Assembly (NCBI GenBank): GCA_947643715.1
Contig: CANRXB010000027.1
Location: 1 to 33,489 of the forward strand
Reading direction: 5' to 3'
DNA from: an uncultured bacterium
GTDB lineage: Bacteria; Bacillota; Clostridia; Oscillospirales; Oscillospiraceae
Length of the DNA stretch: 33,489 nt
In this document: positions 23,994 through 31,667 of the stretch, piece by piece
Numbering within the stretch: the stretch's first letter is position 1
Layout of the letters: every line of letters starts with the position of its first letter
Position numbers and translations under genes: made by a program
Notes under the pieces: generated by a model
What the model was told of the DNA's origin: nothing
Seen by the model: the letters and a program-made list of their open reading frames with translations, nothing else
The model's database searches: none

Positions 23994-26507
23994 TCAAGAC
24001 CGCCGCTCTCGGGCCACAGCACGCTTCGTGCCCTCTTTCCCGAGCTTTTTCCTGAGCAGAGCGGCCAGCAGCTCCACCGAGCCTATCCCACGCTCCAGCA
24101 CATAGATCACCGAGGGCGTGAGCATCAGGAACACGACGATGACCAGCCCCGCCTGGAAATCGAGAGGCGTGAGCTGGAAGAACCCGCCAAAGCCCAGCAC
24201 GGCTATGGCAAAAGCCGCCGCCATGCTCCCCAGCAAGGTCCAGCGTTTCCAGTCCAGCGGTTTGGAGATATAGTAGAGCACCAGCAACCCCACTTCGCCC
24301 ATGATCACGGTGGCCAAGGTGGACAAGGTGACCCGTTCAAAGGAAAACGCCAGGGTGAACAGCTCGATGCCTACGATGAGCAGCACATTGGTCAGCCCAC
24401 CGGGCAGCGCACGGCGGAGCACATTGGTCATGAACCGGCCCCGTACCAGCTCGCGGTTGGGCTCCAACGCCAAGATGAAGGAGGGCACTCCGATGGTCAA
24501 CGCGCTGATGAGGGTGAGTTGGATGGGCACGAAGGGATTGGGGAATCCGGCGAACAGGTTGAAGATGGACAAGAACAGGGACATGATGTTCTTCACCAGA
24601 TAGAGCGCCGCCGCCCGCTGGATGTTGTTGATGACCCGCCTGCCCTCCTCCACCACCAGGGGCATCGCGGCGAAATTCGAGTCCAGCAGCACCACCTGGG
24701 CCACCTGGGCCGCCGCCTCTGCGCCGGAAGCCATGGCGATGCCGCAGTCCGCGTCCTTCAGCGCCAAAACGTCGTTCACGCCGTCCCCGGTCATGGCCAC
24801 GGTGTGCCCCGCCTTTTGCAGCGCCTTCACCAGCTTGCGCTTTTGATCCGGAGTCACCCGGCCGAACACGGTGTACTCCCGCACCGCCCGGTCGTAGTCC
24901 CCAGGTCCCTTCAGGGTGGCCGCGTCCACGAAACGCTCCGCCCCCTCGATGCCGGCCTGCATCGCCACGGCGGACACAGTTGCCGGATTGTCTCCAGAGA
25001 TGACCTTCACCGCCACTCCCTGCTGGGCAAAGTATCGGAACGTCTTGGGCGCTTCCTCCCGGATCGGGTTGGTGATGACCGCCAGCGCCACCGGCTCTAC
25101 GCTGCCGGTCAATCCGCCCTCCATGGTAGGGGCGTCGGCGCATCTCGCCAGCAGCAGCACCCGGCACCCCTCCTGCTGATAGGGGGCCACCATATGCTCC
25201 AGATCCACATATCGCTTGCCCATGATGGGTTCGGGCGCGCCCACCACATATGCGCCATGAGACTTGAACACCACCGCCGACCACTTATGTGCCGAGGTGA
25301 ACGGCACCGTGCGCTCCATCTGCCAGATGGAAGACTTCCCGAACCGTTCCGCCATGGCCTTGGCCGTGTCGTTGTCCGCGTCTATGGCCCGGTAGTAGGC
25401 GTTGAAGATCTCTTCCACCTTGGCGGCAGGATAGCGATCCTCGTCCAAAGGGACCACCTCCCGCACCGCCATCTCCGGCTGGGTGATGGTGCCTGTCTTG
25501 TCCACGCACAAGACGTCCACCCTCGCCAGAGTCTCCACCGCCGCCATCTCATGGACCAGGGTGTTCCCCTGGGCCAAACGCATGACGGACACCGCCAGCG
25601 CCACGCTGGTGAGCAGGTACAGCCCCTCGGGGATCATCCCCACCAGAGCTGCCACCACCCACGGCGTAGCCTCTGTAAAGGTGCTCCCCTGTACGATCAT
25701 CTCATTGTAGAACAAGGCCGCGCCGATGGGGATGAGGGCGATACCGATGAACCGGATCAGCTTGTCCAATGACTTCATCATCTCCGAGCGCCCCACGCCC
25801 TGGTCGGCCTTGGCCTCCAGGGACAGCCGGGCGGCATAGCTGGCAGAGCCCACCCGATCCAAACGCGCCCGGCACTTGCCGGACACTACGAAGCTGCCGC
25901 TGAGCAGCTCGTCCCCAGGGTCCTTGGTGATGGGATCCGCCTCGCCGGTGATGAGCGCCTCGTTCACCGTCACCTGTCCCGTCATCACCGGGCCGTCGGC
26001 GGGGATCTGATCCCCGGCCCCCAGCTCCACGATGTCCTCACGCACCAGCTTGTGCAGAGGGACGGTGCCGAGCTGCCCATCCCGCACCACCTTGACCCGG
26101 GCCTCGTTGAGCAGGGTGAGCTTTTCCAGCGTGGCCCGAGAGCGGAGCTGCTGGACGATGCCGATGACGGAATTGATGATGGCGATGCCCAGGAACATCA
26201 TGTCCTTGAAATGGCCCGAGATCACCAGCATCACCGCCAGGACCACGAACACCAGGTTGAAGAAGGTGAGCGTGTTCTCCCGGACGATCTGCGCGGTGGT
26301 CTTTGCGTTGGACGCCGTTGTCTCGTTCCCCAGGCCCTGCTCCAGCAGCTCCGCCGCCTGCGCAGCGGTGAGGCCCGTCTCCGGGTCCGGGAAGATGCGC
26401 TCCGGCACCCGGGAAGTGCGGGCAGCCCGTTCCTCCTGCTTGGGAGGCGTGCTGTCCCCCTTCTTCTCGGGAGGAGAAGTCTGATATCGTGCCTGTTGCT
26501 GAGCCAT
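23994..26507 (-). CDS. Cation-transporting P-type ATPase, CtpE-like
   Basis: This 837-residue P-type ATPase carries DKTGT with phosphorylated Asp336, TGEAD at 187-191 in the actuator domain, MTGDGVND in the hinge, and a PEGL motif at 293-296 in the fourth membrane helix. TGEAD and PEGL are features of the CtpE branch, which takes up Ca2+ in mycobacteria; Mg2+ or Ca2+ would be the first ions to test. The C-terminal half has six further hydrophobic segments. The N-terminal 35 residues are polar and look disordered. ATG 26507 was chosen because AAGGGGCC precedes it; the longer frame reads back through the promoter and a terminator. No heavy-metal domain is present. Confidence 0.9.
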   Translation of the reverse strand: MAQQQARYQTSPPEKKGDSTPPKQEERAARTSRVPERIFPDPETGLTAAQAAELLEQGLGNETTASNAKTTAQIVRENTLTFFNLVFVVLAVMLVISGHFKDMMFLGIAIINSVIGIVQQLRSRATLEKLTLLNEARVKVVRDGQLGTVPLHKLVREDIVELGAGDQIPADGPVMTGQVTVNEALITGEADPITKDPGDELLSGSFVVSGKCRARLDRVGSASYAARLSLEAKADQGVGRSEMMKSLDKLIRFIGIALIPIGAALFYNEMIVQGSTFTEATPWVVAALVGMIPEGLYLLTSVALAVSVMRLAQGNTLVHEMAAVETLARVDVLCVDKTGTITQPEMAVREVVPLDEDRYPAAKVEEIFNAYYRAIDADNDTAKAMAERFGKSSIWQMERTVPFTSAHKWSAVVFKSHGAYVVGAPEPIMGKRYVDLEHMVAPYQQEGCRVLLLARCADAPTMEGGLTGSVEPVALAVITNPIREEAPKTFRYFAQQGVAVKVISGDNPATVSAVAMQAGIEGAERFVDAATLKGPGDYDRAVREYTVFGRVTPDQKRKLVKALQKAGHTVAMTGDGVNDVLALKDADCGIAMASGAEAAAQVAQVVLLDSNFAAMPLVVEEGRRVINNIQRAAALYLVKNIMSLFLSIFNLFAGFPNPFVPIQLTLISALTIGVPSFILALEPNRELVRGRFMTNVLRRALPGGLTNVLLIVGIELFTLAFSFERVTLSTLATVIMGEVGLLVLYYISKPLDWKRWTLLGSMAAAFAIAVLGFGGFFQLTPLDFQAGLVIVVFLMLTPSVIYVLERGIGSVELLAALLRKKLGKEGTKRAVARERRS

Positions 26508-26574
26508 AGACACCGGCCCCTTCCTATCGTAGTCCCAGCGCAGGCATGGATCGGCGCTGCGTCCGGCATGGCAT

Positions 26575-26603
26575 ATCATACCATAAACAAGGGCCGGCGT
26601 AAA
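26575..26603 (-). promoter_or_regulatory. Putative promoter of the P-type ATPase gene
   Basis: On the minus strand TTTACG (26603-26598), 17 bases, TATGAT (26580-26575). The -35 lies inside the loop and arm of the preceding terminator. Confidence 0.5.
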
Positions 26604-26615
26604 GCGCCGGCCCTT
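26589..26615 (-). terminator. Terminator of the histidine-kinase operon
   Basis: AAGGGCCGGCG (26589-26599) pairs with CGCCGGCCCTT (26605-26615), 11 base pairs, loop TAAAG. On the minus strand TTGTTTAT follows. Confidence 0.8.
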
Positions 26616-26650
26616 TAACGTTTTATCGATTTCGACAGATCCGCCGCTTT

Positions 26651-27550
26651 TTAGACGATCCACCGCACCTCGACGGTGAACACTCCATCCTTCCAGCAAG
26701 CGCAGGCGTCATGGCCCATGCGCTCCGCCAGCGCCTTGACGATGGCCAGCCCCAGACCGGTGGACTGCCCAGTGCGCATCTTGTCGGCGGTGTAGAACCG
26801 TTCGAACACATGGGCCGCGTCCTCGGGGGTGAGATCCTCCGCCTGGTTGGAGAACGCGGACACGATCCGCTCCCCGTCCCGATACAGCCGGATGGACAAC
26901 GTATCGGTCCCATGGCGCAGGGCGTTGGTGAGCAGGTTGGAGAATATGCGGGCCACCGCCCCCCGATCCGCCCACACTGACGGCAGGTCCGCGGCGATGT
27001 CCACCTCCATGGCCAGCCCCGCTCCCTCGATCTGCTCATATGCCGAGGCGAGCTGGTCCGACAGCGCCCGGGCCAGGTCCACCTTTTCCCGCTCCAAGGG
27101 CAGCTCGCCCCCTTCGATGCGGGACAGGTCGTAAAAGGACGCGATGAAGATCTGCAATGTGCGGGCCCGCCCTTCGATCACCGTGAGATACTCCTGCCGC
27201 TTTTCCGGCGTCAGGCCGTCTCCCTCCAAAAGCTGCAGATAGCCCAAGATCGAAGTCAGCGGCGTGCGCAGGTCGTGGGACACATTGGCGATCTGCTGCC
27301 GCAGGGCCTGCTCCTTCCTGCGGTAGCCCGCCCGTTCCTCCTGGTGCAGCTCAAACAGCTCATTGACGCAACACAACAGCTCCTCCGCCCCGGCGCTGGG
27401 GCACGGCAAGACCAGCCGGACAGTGGTCCGCTTGGCTGCCTGTTCCCGTATCCGCTGGGCGGCCCGGCGCAGGCCCTGCTCCAAAACGAACTGGCGCACA
27501 GCCAGGAACGCACACGACAGGGCCAGCGCTATCATGATGGCCAGCTCCAC
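26651..27550 (-). CDS. Sensor histidine kinase with a short membrane anchor and no outer sensor domain
   Basis: This 299-residue kinase has one hydrophobic helix (about 2-23), a charged helical linker, then the dimerisation domain with His92 in NVSHDLRTPLTS. The ATP-binding domain has N-box NLLTNALRHG, an F-box-like ERFYTADKMR and G-box STGLGLAIVKALAE. The near absence of an outside domain is typical of kinases that work with peptide-antibiotic ABC transporters. The start is GTG 27550 with GGGGGG upstream; ATG 27535 is the alternative. A cognate regulator is not adjacent; the nearest is the OmpR-type gene at 30819, on the same strand, with the ABC genes and an AT-rich island in between. A terminator follows. 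Confidence 0.88.
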   Translation of the reverse strand: MELAIMIALALSCAFLAVRQFVLEQGLRRAAQRIREQAAKRTTVRLVLPCPSAGAEELLCCVNELFELHQEERAGYRRKEQALRQQIANVSHDLRTPLTSILGYLQLLEGDGLTPEKRQEYLTVIEGRARTLQIFIASFYDLSRIEGGELPLEREKVDLARALSDQLASAYEQIEGAGLAMEVDIAADLPSVWADRGAVARIFSNLLTNALRHGTDTLSIRLYRDGERIVSAFSNQAEDLTPEDAAHVFERFYTADKMRTGQSTGLGLAIVKALAERMGHDACACWKDGVFTVEVRWIV

Positions 27551-27571
27551 CCAGATCCCCCCTTCCGACTG

Positions 27572-27709
27572 TCACAGATAGCCGAACATGATCAAAAACA
27601 ACACTGCGAGCAAGCCGAGCAGGATCGCCTTGACATACCAAGGGGACCGATCCCCACGGACCAGCCATAGCCCCATCAGGGTCAGCAGGATAGGGCCCAA
27701 GATGCCCAT
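27572..27709 (-). CDS. 45-residue membrane protein directly upstream of the kinase
   Basis: A short open frame reads MGILGPILLTLMGLWLVRGD, then a polar turn, then a second hydrophobic run ending LLAVLFLIMFGYL. That gives two membrane spans in 45 residues. GGGTGGGAG lies about five bases before the ATG. The stop is 21 bases before the kinase start, so they should share a transcript. Its GC content matches the core genome, not the AT-rich island next door. I do not recognise the family. It could be a small subunit or modulator of the kinase. Confidence 0.6.
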   Translation of the reverse strand: MGILGPILLTLMGLWLVRGDRSPWYVKAILLGLLAVLFLIMFGYL

Positions 27710-27737
27710 CGCACTCCCACCCTTTCATGCACCGACT

Positions 27738-27794
27738 TCAACCAAAGTACATCAGGTAGAGCAGGACAAGAAAAAGAATGAAAACGATCTTCAT
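27738..27794 (-). CDS. 18-residue hydrophobic peptide gene
   Basis: The frame MKIVFILFLVLLYLMYFG is a single transmembrane span preceded by GGAGGGGATGTTCGT. It overlaps the stop of the upstream gene fragment as ATGA and lies 28 bases before the 45-residue gene. Size and composition recall KdpF-like micropeptides, but no kdp gene is present. It is too short to prove from composition alone; the strong ribosome site and ATGA coupling are the evidence. Confidence 0.45.
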   Translation of the reverse strand: MKIVFILFLVLLYLMYFG

Positions 27795-27895
27795 ACGAAC
27801 ATCCCCTCCGCTGTCACGCTACGTTTGCCTTCGATGGTCCCGTGTCCCTCATCCAGATCCAGCAGCCGGACCGTTCGGCCCGGCTGCCGGTCCCA
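27791..27895 (-). pseudogene. C-terminal tail of a gene cut off by the AT-rich island
   Basis: Thirty-four codons run from the island edge to a TGA that overlaps the next ATG (ATGA). The tail includes RTVRLLDLDEGHGTIEGKRS. GC content is high up to about 27900, then drops sharply, and an in-frame stop stands exactly at the edge. I read this as the surviving end of a native gene. The family is not recognised, and a chance open frame is possible. Confidence 0.4.
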
Positions 27896-28052
27896 TCACT
27901 TGATCTCTTTTTTATTGATTAGATAGATGAAAAGCTTTTTATACGCCCTCATAACTGTTTATACCATATCTTGAAAACAGCTTAAAATAAGGCTTTTTTG
28001 CATATCGTCATTTTTCTTGTCATATCTCCGCATAGGTTAATTTTGTAAGGCT

Positions 28053-28071
28053 GGGCACCATTTTAGCACCA
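28053..28071 (+). repeat. att-like direct repeat, left copy
   Basis: GGGCACCATTTTAGCACCA. It matches the right copy at 17 of 19 positions, in the same orientation, 860 bases apart. It may be an attachment-site core. Confidence 0.5.
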
Positions 28072-28441
28072 CAAATAAGACATGCCCAGGCATATCAGGC
28101 GGTGTTACTGCCCCCCGTTTTTACAGCATTGTTACGCAATAGAGGTTCTATAAGCCTTGAAAACAAAGGCTTTGCAGACACCAAAATCAGCAGACAAGGT
28201 GTTTATACCTTTTCCTGTGAAAACGCCTTTTAACTGCGTAACACCTCAAAGAGAAATGCTATCCGTTCCCTTCCGTTTCTTTCCTGCCCCCATTCCATAC
28301 AAAATATGGGCGATTTAGAAAAGCAAAGGAAACACCAACGCACCAAATGAAATGTTCCGTAGCAAGCATAGGAAAGGGGTACCCTTTCCGTAAAAATGTC
28401 TTTCATTTTTGCTTGTTGGGAATGCACTCACAAATATAAAA

Positions 28442-28789
28442 TTATCGACGAATTAGAATTCCTTTCATGTACTGTGTTTCATTGTGGGTTTCGTATATAA
28501 CAGCCTTTTCTTCTTCCGTGCAACCTATCAGTATTTTAATTTCAGAATCCCTTTTCATCAAATCAACAATACACATAATAGCATCTATATTTTTCCCATT
28601 CGTTCCGACCCATACATCTATCCCTGCGCCATCCATGGATGCTGTATCTTTCAAATACCCATAATTGACTTTATAAATGAAATCAGGATATTTAGGATGT
28701 GCAGTTCCTTTTGGCCTATCTATGATAATTTCTGATTTGCTGACTAAGGCATCTAATGCACTCCAGAAACTATTATCAAATCTGTGCAT
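28442..28789 (-). CDS. Inorganic-pyrophosphatase-like protein, island cargo
   Basis: This 115-residue protein matches part of the soluble family I pyrophosphatase fold: RPKGTAHPKYPDFIYKVNYGYLKDT, then MDGAGIDVWVG. In active enzymes the second block is D-G-D-P-x-D with three metal-binding Asp; here it is Asp53-Gly-Ala55-Gly-Ile-Asp58, so the middle Asp is replaced. It is shorter than the usual 170-180 residues. I recall similar short proteins annotated as inorganic pyrophosphatases in Firmicutes, but their activity is unclear to me. ATG 28789 is preceded by GGAGGAGATTTC; an earlier in-frame start lacks a ribosome site. It is AT-rich, unlike its neighbours, which suggests transfer. Confidence 0.72.
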   Translation of the reverse strand: MHRFDNSFWSALDALVSKSEIIIDRPKGTAHPKYPDFIYKVNYGYLKDTASMDGAGIDVWVGTNGKNIDAIMCIVDLMKRDSEIKILIGCTEEEKAVIYETHNETQYMKGILIRR

Positions 28790-28810
28790 GAAATCTCCTC
28801 CAAATTCATA

Positions 28811-28831
28811 TTTATCAATTTCTATGATAAA
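28811..28831. promoter_or_regulatory. Palindrome upstream of the pyrophosphatase-like gene
   Basis: TTTATCA (28811-28817) and TGATAAA (28825-28831) are perfect arms with a 7-base centre, 22 bases before the ATG. It may be an operator or a leader hairpin. No strong promoter hexamers were placed with confidence. Confidence 0.35.
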
Positions 28832-28912
28832 TAGCACAAAGCTGTGAATTTATCTATCATCGTTTTTGTCTTTACATCTGCTTGTATCATTTTATATTGC
28901 CGCAGGAAATAC

Positions 28913-28931
28913 GGGCACCATTTGGGCACCA
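28913..28931 (+). repeat. att-like direct repeat, right copy
   Basis: GGGCACCATTTGGGCACCA, the partner of 28053-28071. The segment between the copies contains the pyrophosphatase-like gene. The 28932-29029 flank holds no supported gene. Confidence 0.5.
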
Positions 28932-29029
28932 TAAAATCAATAATCGTTGTGTATTCAAGTGTATTAATAGGCAAAAAAGTCAGTATTTACAACGGTTTTC
29001 ATCGTTTAATGCTTTTCGGCAACTCAAAT

Positions 29030-29797
29030 TCAAATACTATTTTTATAGAAGCCGGATAGGCCGATGGCGGTGCAGACCGCCACCCAAAACAGCCCTACCA
29101 GCCAAGCCTCACCCAAGAAGGTCCAATCGCCCACCACAGAAACGGCCATGTCCAGCATAGGCCGGGGGAGGTAAACTTTGACAGTGGCCAGCACCTCTCC
29201 CATGCGGCTGCCGTAGTTCATCATGCTAAGTATGTCCAGCACGCCATCCAGCACGAAAACGATCCCCACATAGGCGAAGGAGGCGGCCATCTCTCCATTG
29301 AGCAGGAACTGGCACATACAGGCCACCGCCTGCCCCCCGATCCACAGCGGCAAGCCCACCGCCAGGAAATAGCCGATGATCTGGAGGGCCCTGAGGTCGC
29401 TCTCGGGATCCTGGTACAAGAACAGCCAGCAGCTCCCCACATAGAACACGATCATCACGACCATGTACACGATGGACAGCAGGGTCTGGACGATGAACTT
29501 GCCCAGGTAGATGCGGGTGCGGCTGAGCCCGAAAGACACCTCGTTCTTCAATGTAGCGTTCTTGTACTGTCCCGCGAACACGACGTCCCCTGTGATCATG
29601 CAGGCACAGAAGCCGACGGCGCCCATACCCGCCACCAGCAGAGATCCATCCCAGAAACCGGTGTGCCCTCCGCCGGCGTTGGTGAACACGAAGCCACCCA
29701 CCAGAAGGGCCTCCAGCAGCAGCATCACGCCCAAGGCGATATAGGTATATTTCCGGCGCAACAGCTTGTATATCTCAGCTCGGATATAGTTAAGCAT
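29030..29797 (-). CDS. ABC-2 type permease of a peptide/antibiotic exporter (BcrB-like)
   Basis: This 255-residue membrane subunit has six hydrophobic segments. It opens with MLNYIRAEIYKLLRRKYTYIAL and closes with GLSGFYKNSI, both common in ABC-2 permeases that pair with BcrA-type ATPases. The segment TLKNEVSFGLSRTRIYLGKF is the usual cytoplasmic loop after helix 2. Such exporters protect against lantibiotics, bacitracin or similar peptides. ATG 29797 was chosen because GGAGG is eight bases upstream; GTG 29806 overlaps that ribosome site. It overlaps the ATPase gene by eight bases, so they are translationally coupled. Its stop lies at the border of the AT-rich island, so the last few codons could have been altered by the insertion. 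Confidence 0.85.
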   Translation of the reverse strand: MLNYIRAEIYKLLRRKYTYIALGVMLLLEALLVGGFVFTNAGGGHTGFWDGSLLVAGMGAVGFCACMITGDVVFAGQYKNATLKNEVSFGLSRTRIYLGKFIVQTLLSIVYMVVMIVFYVGSCWLFLYQDPESDLRALQIIGYFLAVGLPLWIGGQAVACMCQFLLNGEMAASFAYVGIVFVLDGVLDILSMMNYGSRMGEVLATVKVYLPRPMLDMAVSVVGDWTFLGEAWLVGLFWVAVCTAIGLSGFYKNSI

Positions 29798-30716
29798 CGC
29801 GGCCACCTCCGATCAGGCTCAGGAAGTAGGCTTCCAGGTCCGCGCCCTTCTGCTCCATAGCCAACAGCGCCACCCCGTTCTGTGTCAGGGCATAGGACGC
29901 CTGCTTGGGGTCGTCCAGATAGTCATAGAGCTGGATGATGCCGCCGGGGAGCACCTCGAACCTGTCGGTGCCCAGCACGCTCTGGAGGACGGCGGCCGCC
30001 TTGGCCGGATCGTCCACCTCCAAGCGCAGGCAGGTGCGGCATTTGTCGTGGAGCGTTGCGGCGGAGATCTCCTCCAGCAGCTTCCCCTTCTCCATGAAGC
30101 CGTACCGGGTGGCCACGTTGGAAAGCTCGGACAGGATATGACTAGAGATGAGGATGGTCGTCTGACGCTCCTGGTTGAGCGTACGCAGGATCTGCCGGAA
30201 CTCCGCCACCCCCTCCGGGTCCAGGCCGTTGATCGGTTCGTCCAGGATGAGCAGGTCCGGATGGTTCATCAGCGCCAGGGCCAGCCCCAGCCGCTGCTTC
30301 ATGCCCAGGGAAAAGGATTTGAACTTCTTCTTTCCCGCGCCCGTCAGATCCACCTGTTCCAGCACCTCGTCCACCACGCCCTTGCCGGGGATCCCCCGCT
30401 GGAGGCGGTAGTACTCCAGGTTCTCCCGGGCCGAGAGGAAAGGAGCGAAGGACGGCGTCTCGATCATGGCCCCCGTCCGGGAACGCTGCAAGCGCATGTC
30501 TTTCCCCGACGCGCCAAAAAGCTCCATCTCTCCCCCACTCGGCTCGGACTGCCCGGTGACCATCCTCATGAGGGTGGTCTTCCCCGCCCCGTTGCGGCCC
30601 ACCAGCCCATAGACGTCTCCCCGGCGCACCATCATGCTCGCGCCGTCCAACGCCATGCAGGAGCCGTAGGCCCGCTGAAGGCCATACGTGACCAGGACTG
30701 CTTCGTTTTCGTTCAT
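29790..30716 (-). CDS. ABC exporter ATPase (BcrA-like)
   Basis: This 308-residue ATPase is of the drug/peptide-exporter class. Walker A GRNGAGKTT is at 40-48, the signature SLGMKQRLGLALAL starts at 136, Walker B LLILDEPINGLDPEG is at 155-169, and the switch is SSHILSE. The SLGMKQR variant of the signature is typical of BcrA and lantibiotic-immunity ATPases. The C-terminal 90 residues form the extra domain seen in that class. ATG 30716 follows AAAGGCGGGAACGCT. It has a promoter of its own, behind tandem regulator-like boxes, and a response-regulator gene upstream. It overlaps the permease gene and forms one transporter with it. Confidence 0.9.
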   Translation of the reverse strand: MNENEAVLVTYGLQRAYGSCMALDGASMMVRRGDVYGLVGRNGAGKTTLMRMVTGQSEPSGGEMELFGASGKDMRLQRSRTGAMIETPSFAPFLSARENLEYYRLQRGIPGKGVVDEVLEQVDLTGAGKKKFKSFSLGMKQRLGLALALMNHPDLLILDEPINGLDPEGVAEFRQILRTLNQERQTTILISSHILSELSNVATRYGFMEKGKLLEEISAATLHDKCRTCLRLEVDDPAKAAAVLQSVLGTDRFEVLPGGIIQLYDYLDDPKQASYALTQNGVALLAMEQKGADLEAYFLSLIGGGRDA

Positions 30717-30748
30717 AGCGTTCCCGCCTTTCTTTCGATGTGGCGATA

Positions 30749-30802
30749 TCATAACACCGAAAGGCCAAAACTCCTCAAAGAAAATCTAAAGAAACTTTAA
30801 AT
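30749..30802 (-). promoter_or_regulatory. ABC-exporter promoter with tandem 11-base repeats, candidate response-regulator site
   Basis: On the minus strand a TATGAT -10 (30754-30749) has only a poor -35 (GAGGAG, 30777-30772), as expected for an activated promoter. Just upstream, GAAAATCTAAA (30781-30791) and GAAACTTTAAA (30792-30802) are head-to-tail repeats, 9 of 11 identical. The 11-base period matches OmpR/PhoB-type binding. Confidence 0.5.
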
Positions 30803-30818
30803 ATGTATACCGCCGTCC

Positions 30819-31514
30819 CTACCCTTCCGGCTCCGCCAGCTTGAACCCGATGCCCCACACCGTCTTGATATAGCTCCGCTCCGGGTCGGCCTTGGACAGC
30901 TTGGCGCGCAGGTTGCTCACATGGACGTTCACCGTGTTCTCGTCCCCGATGAAGTCCTCCCCCCAGACGGCCTCATAGATCTGCGCCCGGGAGAAGGCCC
31001 GGCGTGGATTGGCCATGAGCAGGGCCAGGATGTCGAACTCCCGGCCGGTCAGGGGCAGCTCCTCGCCGGCCACCGCCGCGCAGTGGCTCTCCCGGTCCAG
31101 GGTGAGCGGCCCCGCGCACAGCACGTCCGCCTTTGGCGCGGCGAACTGCCGGCTGCGGCGGAGCTGCGCCTCCACACGGGCCAGCACCTCGGCATTGTCG
31201 AAGGGCTTGGGGATGAAATCGTCCGCCCCCAGCTTGAGCACGTTCACCCGGTCGGCCACCCCCACCTTCGCGGAAGCCACGATGATGGGCATGGTCTTGC
31301 CCTGACGGATGCGGGCGATGAGCTCTTCGCCTGTCACACCGGGCAGCATCAGGTCCAGCACGATGAGATCGTACTCGTACTTCTCTGCCCACAGCAGGGC
31401 CTCGCTGCCGGAAAACGCAGCCCGGCAGGAATAGCCCGCCTCCTCCAATATGGTACACAGCAGGCGGTTGATGTCCACATCGTCTTCCACGACGAGGATA
31501 TTAGCGGTCCCCAT
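30819..31514 (-). CDS. OmpR/PhoB-family response regulator
   Basis: This 231-residue regulator has a receiver domain with the acidic pair in VVEDDVD, phosphorylated Asp54 in IVLDLMLPG and the conserved Lys in FIPKPF. The winged-helix DNA-binding domain begins near residue 130 and includes LTGREFDILALLMANP and ENTVNVHVSNLRAKL with the closing WGIGFKL. ATG 31514 is preferred because GGGGAG is correctly spaced from it; ATG 31520 directly touches the ribosome site. It lies 102 bases upstream of the exporter ATPase on the same strand and is the likely partner of the kinase at 26651. It may activate the exporter through the repeats at 30781. Confidence 0.92.
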   Translation of the reverse strand: MGTANILVVEDDVDINRLLCTILEEAGYSCRAAFSGSEALLWAEKYEYDLIVLDLMLPGVTGEELIARIRQGKTMPIIVASAKVGVADRVNVLKLGADDFIPKPFDNAEVLARVEAQLRRSRQFAAPKADVLCAGPLTLDRESHCAAVAGEELPLTGREFDILALLMANPRRAFSRAQIYEAVWGEDFIGDENTVNVHVSNLRAKLSKADPERSYIKTVWGIGFKLAEPEG

Positions 31515-31590
31515 ACTCATCTCCCCTGTCTACTAATCGTTTTCGCACCGGAACGGACGCGATGCCAGCATGGAGATATCATAGCACAAC

Positions 31591-31618
31591 GCCCCCGGCA
31601 TCGCCAGATACCGGGGGC
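31591..31618 (-). terminator. Hairpin after the coat-like genes, possible weak terminator
   Basis: GCCCCCGG (31591-31598) pairs with CCGGGGGC (31611-31618), with two more pairs after a mismatch. On the minus strand it is followed by GTTGTGC, a poor U-run. A TATGAT at 31583-31578 (minus) could be the -10 of the response-regulator gene, but its -35 is poor. Confidence 0.45.
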
Positions 31619-31667
31619 ACATCTTTAGGGAATTTTAATATTTTCTTTGCGGCCGCACCGCAGCGGC

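Larger units (their letters stand above)
27896..29029. mobile_element. AT-rich island, probable remnant of an integrated element
   Basis: About 1.1 kb of markedly lower GC sits between the ABC permease stop and the truncated native tail, splitting what looks like one regulator, ABC and kinase module. It carries one gene (28442-28789) and two near-identical 19-base repeats. Around the first repeat, plus-strand codons read LGTILAPQIRH, then KGFADTKISRQGVYTFSCENAF, which resembles sequence at the integrase ends of Firmicutes integrative elements. No integrase, transposase or relaxase remains. The stretch 27900-28441 holds no supported gene; GGAAAGGG/CCCTTTCC (28371-28389) is a small palindrome. 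Confidence 0.55.

Noticed and set aside
23928-25772. Long open frame opposite the P-type ATPase
   Set aside because: Shadow frame rich in His, Arg and Gln; the sense strand has all P-type ATPase motifs.
28484-29160. Short plus-strand frames in the AT-rich island
   Set aside because: No ribosome sites, no recognisable similarity, overlapping the pyrophosphatase-like gene or the permease end.
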